A stretch of DNA of 64,000 nucleotides. Origin: Pseudomonas sp. GD03944. Its GTDB lineage: Bacteria > Pseudomonadota > Gammaproteobacteria > Pseudomonadales > Pseudomonadaceae. Position numbers and translations under genes: made by a program. Within the stretch, counting starts at the first letter, position 1, and every line of letters starts with the position of its first letter. A model generated the notes under the pieces. That model worked only from the letters and a program-made list of their open reading frames with translations. It made no database searches and was not told the DNA's origin. Positions 58,701 through 64,000 of this stretch are shown here, one piece after another. Location: contig NZ_JAOCAH010000008.1 of assembly GCF_029839275.1 (NCBI RefSeq), positions 124,001 to 188,000 on the forward strand, read 5' to 3'.

Positions 58701-59033
58701 TCAGTGCCCGGTCGAGCGCGAGAACAACTGGATGACCACCACGCCGCTGACGATCAGGCCCATGCCCAGCACGGCGGGCAGATCGAGGCGCTGATCGTAG
58801 ATGAACATCGCCGCGATGCTGACCAGTACGATGCCCAGGCCCGCCCAGATGGCGTAGGCAATGCCCACCGGAATCGTGCGCACCACCAGGATCAGCATGG
58901 TGAAGGCGATGGCGTAGCCGCCGATCACCAGCAGCAACGGCAAGGGTTTGTTCAGGCCATCGACGGCTTTCATCGAGGTGGTGGCGATCACTTCGGCGGC
59001 AATGGCGATGGCGAGGTAGATATAGCCGGTCAT
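58701..59033 (-). CDS. emrE: Small multidrug resistance efflux protein EmrE
   Basis: This 110-residue inner-membrane protein has four helices and works as an antiparallel dimer to exchange protons for toxic quaternary cations. The essential Glu14 is present (AIAAEVIATTSMK), as is the conserved YAIWAGLG in helix 3. The whole sequence is close to P. aeruginosa EmrE. It is divergent from a LysR gene that may control it across an 85-nt shared region. Confidence 0.94.
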   Translation of the reverse strand: MTGYIYLAIAIAAEVIATTSMKAVDGLNKPLPLLLVIGGYAIAFTMLILVVRTIPVGIAYAIWAGLGIVLVSIAAMFIYDQRLDLPAVLGMGLIVSGVVVIQLFSRSTGH

Positions 59034-59118
59034 GATGAACCTCCAGGAAGAATGACGGGGATTCTAGTCCTCTGGGTGATGGGATAAAGTAATTACCTAT
59101 CTGTATCGGAGATGGGTT

Positions 59119-60003
59119 GTGGAGTGGAACCTGGAGCAGATTCGCCTGTTCGTCAGCGTGGCTGAAGGCCGCTCGTTCTCCGCCGTGGCGCGGCGCATGA
59201 ACCGCGCGCAATCGGCGGTGAGCACAGCCATCGCGTTGCTGGAAACCGACCTCGGGGTGGTGCTGTTCGACCGTAGCAGTGGCCGCCAGCCCAGTCTGAC
59301 CGAGGCCGGCCTGGCCCTGCTGGCCGAAGCGCGGGAAGTGCTGCGCCAGTGCGAGCGCCTGGAGAGCCGTGCCCTGGGGTTGGTGCGTGGGGAGGAGGTG
59401 TGCCTGCGCCTGGCCCAGGACGAGGCGATGCCCTATCAGCCGGTGCTGGACAGCCTGGAGGCGCTGGCCCATGCCTTCCCGCTGCTCGAGGTACAGATGG
59501 CCAGCGGCGCCCAGGGCGATGTGGCGCGCAAGGTGCTTGAGCGGCGCGCCGACTTGGGCTTGCTGTTTCACCACGAGCAGATGCCCGAGGCCCTGGAGCG
59601 TCAGCGCCTGGGCACCATCGACCTGGTCACCGTGTGCGGGGCCGGTCACCCGCTGGCGCAGGCCGGTGCGGTGGATCGCCGGGTGCTGGCCAGGCACCGG
59701 CAGTTGCTGATGGCGCCCCAGGACAGCCAGTACCCCGGCACCGAGCAGATCAGCCCGACGGTCTGGCGGGCCGACAGCTTCTACGCCATGGCCGAGTTGC
59801 TGATGCGCAACCTCGGTTGGGCTTGGCTGCCGCGCCACGTGGCGCAGTACCCGACCTACCAGGGGCAGATCGTCGAGCTGGCCTGCGACTGGACACCGCC
59901 ACCGCTGGTGGTCGAATTGGTTTGCCGGCGTGACGAGGCCTTGGGGCCGGCCGCGCTGTGGCTGGCGGACACCTTCGCCCGACACCTGCAGGCTGCCGGC
60001 TGA
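59119..60003 (+). CDS. LysR-family transcriptional regulator
   Basis: This 294-residue regulator has an N-terminal winged helix-turn-helix (about residues 1-60, SFSAVARRMNRAQSAVSTAI) and a C-terminal effector-binding domain of two lobes. The start is GTG at 59119 behind GGAG. It is divergent from emrE, the usual layout for a LysR protein and its target, so efflux control is a fair guess. The ligand is unknown. Confidence 0.9.
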   Translation: MEWNLEQIRLFVSVAEGRSFSAVARRMNRAQSAVSTAIALLETDLGVVLFDRSSGRQPSLTEAGLALLAEAREVLRQCERLESRALGLVRGEEVCLRLAQDEAMPYQPVLDSLEALAHAFPLLEVQMASGAQGDVARKVLERRADLGLLFHHEQMPEALERQRLGTIDLVTVCGAGHPLAQAGAVDRRVLARHRQLLMAPQDSQYPGTEQISPTVWRADSFYAMAELLMRNLGWAWLPRHVAQYPTYQGQIVELACDWTPPPLVVELVCRRDEALGPAALWLADTFARHLQAAG

Positions 60004-60036
60004 TCGCCGGCGGTCTCTCTGCTAAGCTGCGCGCCC

Positions 60037-61323
60037 ATGAATAGAGCCCTCTACAGCCTGTTGTTCCACCTGGGTCTGCCGATCGTGGCGGGCCGTCTTG
60101 CCTGGCGTGCCTGGCGCGCGCCGGCCTATGCCCAGCGCATCGGTGAGCGTTTCGCCCTCGGCCTGCCGCCGCTGAAGCCCGGCGGCATCTGGCTGCACGC
60201 CGTCTCGGTGGGGGAGAGCATCGCCGCCGCTCCGCTGGTGAAGGCTTTGCTTGCGCGCTACCCGGAGTTGCCGATCACCATCACCTGCATGACGCCGACC
60301 GGTTCGGAGCGCATCCAGGCGATGTTCGGCGCACCGGAGTACGCCGACCGGGTGCAGCACTGCTACCTGCCCTACGACCTGCCCTGGGCGGCGGCGCGTT
60401 TCCTGGATCGAGCCCGGCCGCGCCTGGCGGTGATCATGGAAACCGAATTGTGGCCCAACCACATTCATCAGTGCGCCCGCCGTGGCATTCCGGTGGCACT
60501 GGCCAATGCGCGCCTGTCGGCCCGCTCGGCCCGGGGCTATGCGCGCTTCGCCCGACTGACCGCGCCAATGCTGGCTGAATTGGATCTGATCGCCGTGCAG
60601 ACCGCCACCGAAGCGGAGCGTTTCCGAGGCCTCGGTGCACGTAGCGAGTGCGTCGAGGTGACGGGCTCCATCAAGTTCGACCTGACCATCGACGCCGAGC
60701 TGCCGCTGCGAGCCGCCGCATTGCGCGAGCAGTGGGGCGCGAGCGGGCGCCGGGTGTGGATCGCCGCGAGCACCCACGCCGGGGAAGACGAGATTATCCT
60801 GGCGGCGCACCGCGAGCTGCTGGCGCGTGAGCCTGATGCGCTGCTCATCCTGGTGCCACGCCACCCCGAGCGTTTCAACGGGGTGTTCGAGCTGTGCCAG
60901 CGCCAGGGTTTCGCCACGCGCCGTCGTTCCACGGGCGAGGCGGTGCAGGCCGGCGACCAGGTGCTGCTCGGCGACACCATGGGCGAGCTGCTGTTTCTTT
61001 ATGCCCTGGCCGACACCGCCTTCGTCGGCGGCAGCCTGGTGCCCAATGGCGGGCACAACCTGCTGGAACCGGCTGCCCTGGGCAAGCCCGTGCTCAGCGG
61101 ACCGCACCTGTTCAACTTCCAGGAGATCGCCGCGCAGTTACGCGAGGCCGGTGCGCTGGTCGAAGTGGACGATGCCCAGGCGCTGGCTGCGCAGATCGCC
61201 GCCCTGTGGGCAGCGCCCGAGCAGAGCGCGCGCATGCGTGACACCGGCCTGGCTGTGATACAGGCCAATCAGGGGGCGTTGAACCGTCTGCTGGACGGCC
61301 TGGGCCGGTTGCTCACGGCATAA
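60037..61323 (+). CDS. waaA: 3-deoxy-D-manno-octulosonic acid (Kdo) transferase
   Basis: This 428-residue GT30 enzyme, anchored in the inner membrane by its N-terminal hydrophobic segment, adds Kdo residues to lipid IVA. Family blocks include WLHAVSVGES near the N terminus, METELWPN in the middle and GGSLVPNGGHNLLEPAALGKPV (partial) in the C-terminal domain. It lies apart from the main core locus, as in P. aeruginosa. A strong terminator follows. Confidence 0.95.
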   Translation: MNRALYSLLFHLGLPIVAGRLAWRAWRAPAYAQRIGERFALGLPPLKPGGIWLHAVSVGESIAAAPLVKALLARYPELPITITCMTPTGSERIQAMFGAPEYADRVQHCYLPYDLPWAAARFLDRARPRLAVIMETELWPNHIHQCARRGIPVALANARLSARSARGYARFARLTAPMLAELDLIAVQTATEAERFRGLGARSECVEVTGSIKFDLTIDAELPLRAAALREQWGASGRRVWIAASTHAGEDEIILAAHRELLAREPDALLILVPRHPERFNGVFELCQRQGFATRRRSTGEAVQAGDQVLLGDTMGELLFLYALADTAFVGGSLVPNGGHNLLEPAALGKPVLSGPHLFNFQEIAAQLREAGALVEVDDAQALAAQIAALWAAPEQSARMRDTGLAVIQANQGALNRLLDGLGRLLTA

Positions 61324-61340
61324 AGCGCTCAGCGGACATG

Positions 61341-61369
61341 AAAAAGCCCGACTTCCGTCGGGCTTTTTT
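61341..61369. terminator. Bidirectional terminator between waaA and the tolC-family gene
   Basis: A 12-bp stem (AAAAAGCCCGAC, 61341-61352, with GTCGGGCTTTTT, 61357-61368) has a 4-nt loop, T6 on the plus strand and A5 on the other side. It lies between convergent genes. Confidence 0.9.
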
Positions 61370-61377
61370 GTGGCGAC

Positions 61378-62820
61378 TCAGTATTGCTCGTCGCTTTGCA
61401 GTCGGGCCTCGGCGGCGCGGGCCAGGTCCGGCGGCAGGAAGTCCTTGTCCGGGTTGTAGTCCGGCTTGAGGTAGGTGCCCAGCGCTTCCAGGTCGGCCGG
61501 GCTGAGGGTGCCGGCAGCCTGTTTGAGGCGCAGGTTGTTGAGGATGTAGTCGTAGCGCGCGTCGTTGTAGTTGCGCACCGAGCTGTAGAGCTGGCGCTGT
61601 GCATCGAGCACGTCGACGATGTTGCGCGTACCGACCTGGTAGCCGATCTCGGTGGCTTCCAGGGCGCTCTGGTTGGAGATGATCGACTGGCGGCGGGCCT
61701 GCACGGTTTCCACGTCGGTGTTCACCGCGCGGTGCAGGTTGCGGGTGTCCTGCACCACCTGGCGGCGCAGGCTTTCGCGCAGCTGTTCGGTCTGGTTCAG
61801 GCGCTCATAGGACTCGCGCACCTGGGAGCTGGTCAGGCCGCCGCTGTAGATCGGGATGTTCAGTTGCAGGCCGATCGAACGCTGCTCCACATCGCCGCTG
61901 TAGCGCGCGGTGCCGGGAATCCCCGAGTTGGTGAAGCCCAGGGCGTCGTTGTCGCCTTTCTGGTAGCTGGCGACCGCGTCCAGGGTCGGCGCGTGGCCGG
62001 CCTTGCGCTGGCGCAAGGTTTCCTGGGCGGCCTCGACGGCGAAGTTGCTGGCCAGCAGGTTGAGGTTCTGCGCACCGGCGGTGTCGACCCAGGCCTTGGC
62101 GTCGTTCGGCGTCGGCGCGAGGATCGGCAGGGTGTGCTGAATACCCTCGATGGAGCTGTAGTCGCGGTTGGTCAGGGTGATCAGGGCCTGGAAGGCGTCG
62201 TCCACCTGGCGCTCGGCGATGATCCGGTTGGCCCGGGCGGTGTCGAAACCGGCCTGGGCTTCCAGCACGTCGGTCTTGTCGGAGAGGCCGACATCGAAGC
62301 GCTCGTTGGCCTGGTCGAGCTGGCGTTTGAACGCGGCTTCCTCGGCCTTGGTGGACGCCAGGTTGTCCTGGGCGCGCAGCACCGCGAAGTAGCTTTCGGC
62401 GCTCTGCAGGATCAGGTTCTGTTCGGTGGCCGACAGTTCCAGCGCGGCCTGCTCGTCGGTGGCCTCGGCGGCCTGCAGCTGGAACCAGCGGTCGGCGCGG
62501 AACAGTGGCTGGCTGAGGTTGGCCTGGTACACGGTACCGCTGCGCGACACGGTGGCGGCTGGGGAATCGATTTCGGTGCGGGTGTCGCTCAGGTTGGCCC
62601 CGGCGGACAGATTCGGCAGCAGGCCCGCTCGCGCCTGGGGCACCACTTCGCGACGCGCCTTGTAGTCGGCGCGGGCGGCCGCCAGATCGGCATTGTTGTT
62701 AGCGGCTTCCTGGTAGACGGAAATCAGGTCCGTCTTGGTCGACAGCGGGGCGGTTTCAGCCCAGACCGTTCCCACGGAAGCGGAGGCCACGGCAAGAGCC
62801 AAAGAGAGTCTGCGCAGCAT
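61378..62820 (-). CDS. opmH: TolC-family outer membrane channel (OpmH type)
   Basis: This 480-residue outer-membrane channel protein serves type I secretion and efflux. A signal peptide ends at VGTVWA/ETAP. The mature part has two outer-membrane-efflux repeats with long helical heptads (about residues 45-235 and 250-450). The length, the position just before thiC and the TolC-like C-terminal region suggest the OpmH orthologue. The ATG at 62820 was chosen over a frame 11 codons longer because it begins the signal peptide and has AGGGAC upstream. Confidence 0.9.
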   Translation of the reverse strand: MLRRLSLALAVASASVGTVWAETAPLSTKTDLISVYQEAANNNADLAAARADYKARREVVPQARAGLLPNLSAGANLSDTRTEIDSPAATVSRSGTVYQANLSQPLFRADRWFQLQAAEATDEQAALELSATEQNLILQSAESYFAVLRAQDNLASTKAEEAAFKRQLDQANERFDVGLSDKTDVLEAQAGFDTARANRIIAERQVDDAFQALITLTNRDYSSIEGIQHTLPILAPTPNDAKAWVDTAGAQNLNLLASNFAVEAAQETLRQRKAGHAPTLDAVASYQKGDNDALGFTNSGIPGTARYSGDVEQRSIGLQLNIPIYSGGLTSSQVRESYERLNQTEQLRESLRRQVVQDTRNLHRAVNTDVETVQARRQSIISNQSALEATEIGYQVGTRNIVDVLDAQRQLYSSVRNYNDARYDYILNNLRLKQAAGTLSPADLEALGTYLKPDYNPDKDFLPPDLARAAEARLQSDEQY

Positions 62821-62910
62821 TCGGGGTGTCCCTAGATTGGCGGTGATCGGCAAGGCTAAGCGGCGTCGCTTGGGGGGTCAAGTGCGCTCATATCGGCGTG
62901 AGTGTAGTTT

Positions 62911-62939
62911 GCAACAAGCTATGTTGCCTGCGCGCAACA
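62911..62939. promoter_or_regulatory. Inverted GCAACA repeats in the opmH-thiC intergenic region
   Basis: GCAACA (62911-62916) and TGTTGC (62922-62927) form a palindrome with a 5-nt centre, and a third copy GCAACA follows at 62934-62939. This lies in the 430-nt non-coding region 62821-63250, which also holds the thiC promoter and riboswitch. It could be a regulator site for opmH, but no factor is identified. Confidence 0.35.
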
Positions 62940-63005
62940 ATCTACTTGGCGAGGCGGTGGGTCGTCATTTTCCGACGCGTGGGTCGGGTTTATTTGACCC
63001 GCCGG

Positions 63006-63034
63006 TTGGTTTTATTTCCGGCAGTTGATTAGAC
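63006..63034 (+). promoter_or_regulatory. Candidate thiC promoter
   Basis: TTGGTT (63006-63011) and TTAGAC (63029-63034) are separated by 17 nt. The implied start near 63041 falls just before the riboswitch P1 stem at 63044, which supports the call. Confidence 0.45.
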
Positions 63035-63043
63035 TGGCCGGGT

Positions 63044-63135
63044 TCTTGTCGGGGTGCCCCATATGCGGGGCTGAGATTGGCAGCTGCCGGATCCCGTTGA
63101 ACCTGATCAGGTTAAGGCCTGCGTAGGGAACAAGA
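63044..63135 (+). promoter_or_regulatory. TPP riboswitch (thi box) of thiC
   Basis: The conserved thi-box blocks are present in order: GGGGTGCC, GGCTGAGAT, then CCCGTTGAACCTGATCAGG and GCGTAGGGAACAAG. The P1 stem is TCTTGT (63044-63049) with ACAAGA (63130-63135). It senses thiamine diphosphate and shuts off thiC. No T-tract terminator follows, while the thiC Shine-Dalgarno can pair upstream, so control is probably at translation. Confidence 0.93.
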
Positions 63136-63173
63136 TGTCCTCGCCACAGCCGCCATTCGTGCGCGAGTCCTCT

Positions 63174-63240
63174 CACACCAGCCATGGTGTGCCTAACGCC
63201 CTTCGTCCGCCCAGGTTCTCCTCCGACATCCAGCCAGGAG
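63174..63240 (+). promoter_or_regulatory. Probable expression platform of the thiC riboswitch
   Basis: A hairpin CACACCA (63174-63180) with TGGTGTG (63185-63191) is followed by CTCCT (63218-63222), which is complementary to the thiC ribosome site AGGAG (63236-63240). A switch between these pairings could hide or free the ribosome site. This is an inference from complementarity only. Confidence 0.45.
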
Positions 63241-63250
63241 AATCCAGCCG

Positions 63251-64000
63251 ATGAGCACACAACAACAAAAATTCTTGAGCGAATCCGCTCAGGTCGACCA
63301 GCAATCCGTCCAGCCTTTCCCGCGTTCGCAGAAAGTCTATGTGCAGGGTTCGCGCCCGGACATCCGCGTGCCGATGCGCGAGATCAGCCTGGACGTCACG
63401 CCGACCGCCTTCGGTGGTGAGATCAACGCCCCGGTCACCGTCTATGACACCTCCGGCCCCTACACCGATCCCAGCGTCACCATCGACGTGCGCAAGGGCC
63501 TGGCAGATGTGCGTAGCGCCTGGATCGAAGACCGTGGTGACACCGAGCGCCTGCCGGGCCTGTCCTCCGAGTTCGGCCAGCGCCGCCTGAACGACGCCGA
63601 GCTGACCAAGATGCGCTTCGCCCACGTGCGCAACCCGCGCCGGGCCAAGGCCGGCAAGAACGTCAGCCAGATGCACTACGCGCGCCAGGGCATCATCACC
63701 CCGGAGATGGAATACGTCGCCATCCGCGAAAACATGAAGCTGACCGAGGCCCGCGAAGCCGGCCTGCTCAAGGAACAGCACGGCGGCCAGAGCTTCGGCG
63801 CGAGCATTCCGAAGGAAATCACCCCCGAGTTCGTGCGCGAGGAAGTCGCCCGCGGTCGCGCCATCATCCCGGCCAATATCAACCACGTGGAGCTGGAGCC
63901 GATGATCATCGGCCGCAACTTCCTGGTGAAGATCAACGGCAACATCGGCAACTCGGCCCTGGGTTCCTCCATCGAGGAAGAAGTGGCCAAGCTGACCTGG
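63251..64000 (+). CDS. thiC: Phosphomethylpyrimidine synthase ThiC, N-terminal part (3' truncated by window)
   Basis: The first 250 codons run to the window edge with no stop. ThiC is a radical-SAM enzyme that turns aminoimidazole ribotide into the pyrimidine of thiamine. The visible part has the N-terminal domain signature ([17 protein letters not shown]) and the start of the barrel ([18 protein letters not shown]). The cluster-binding cysteines would lie beyond the window. The ATG at 63251 has AGGAG at good spacing. It is controlled by the upstream TPP riboswitch. Confidence 0.96.
   Translation, partial: MSTQQQKFLSESAQVDQQSVQPFPRSQKVYVQGSRPDIRVPMREISLDVTPTAFGGEINAPVTVYDTSGPYTDPSVTIDVRKGLADVRSAWIEDRGDTERLPGLSSEFGQRRLNDAELTKMRFAHVRNPRRAKAGKNVSQMHYARQGIITPEMEYVAIRENMKLTEAREAGLLKEQHGGQSFGASIPKEITPEFVREEVARGRAIIPANINHVELEPMIIGRNFLVKINGNIGNSALGSSIEEEVAKLTW

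Noticed and set aside
62981..63000. GGGTC-N10-GACCC inverted repeat as a terminator or operator
   Set aside because: It is only 5 bp and GC-simple, lies next to the thiC promoter, and has no T-run. It is too weak to call.

Overview
The window reads as a stretch of Pseudomonas chromosome. It is G+C-rich, gene-dense, and shows strong GC-ending codon bias. From memory, its gene order closely matches the P. aeruginosa PAO1 block running from gltB (PA5036) down to thiC (PA4973). It contains about 50 protein genes, one TPP riboswitch and several clear hairpin terminators. I saw no tRNA, rRNA, insertion sequence, prophage or CRISPR array. The left edge cuts gltB and the right edge cuts thiC.

Layout. 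1-5.2 kb: glutamate synthase (gltB', gltD) and heme synthesis (hemE). 5.2-11.9 kb: a lipoprotein, an orphan ParA-type ATPase, a universal stress protein behind a probable Anr-type promoter, a hotdog thioesterase, TrxC, a TauE/SafE permease, a YgeA-type racemase and SelO. 12-20.2 kb: MscK and NhaP2 (osmotic and ion homeostasis), a large acyl-CoA dehydrogenase and RlmJ. 20.2-25.8 kb: two c-di-GMP phosphodiesterases (HD-GYP and a DipA-like EAL protein) flanking a YjfB-like motility peptide gene and msrA, then a small exported protein. 25.9-34.8 kb: the pyruvate dehydrogenase genes aceE-aceF, divergent from glnE and ilvE.

34.9-52.9 kb is the LPS core locus. Heptosyltransferases (waaF, waaC), a glycosyltransferase (waaG) and a run of kinase-like genes (waaP, wapP, wapQ-like and a two-domain kinase) overlap end to end. 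A carbamoyltransferase, three glycosyltransferases and the O-antigen ligase waaL follow. On the opposite strand lie a glycosyltransferase and another kinase-like gene, and then msbA and hldE on the plus strand. The part from about 43.6 to 49.6 kb looks less G+C-rich and uses rarer codons than its surroundings, as expected of a variable outer-core segment. Together these genes make ADP-heptose, build and phosphorylate the core, flip lipid A-core and ligate O antigen. waaA, at 60 kb, supplies the Kdo step.

53-64 kb: a pair of acyl-CoA dehydrogenase genes of which the first has lost the catalytic signatures, a protein with a distorted Nudix-like box, an aldo/keto reductase plus FAD oxidoreductase pair, emrE with a divergent LysR regulator, waaA, a TolC-family channel (OpmH type), and thiC behind its TPP riboswitch.

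I did not find a dramatic unknown system. The most interesting leads are the probable heteromeric acyl-CoA dehydrogenase, two LPS kinase-like proteins without the catalytic Asp, a pair of phased palindromes upstream of aceE, the distorted Nudix protein, and the compact overlaps and terminators inside coding sequence.
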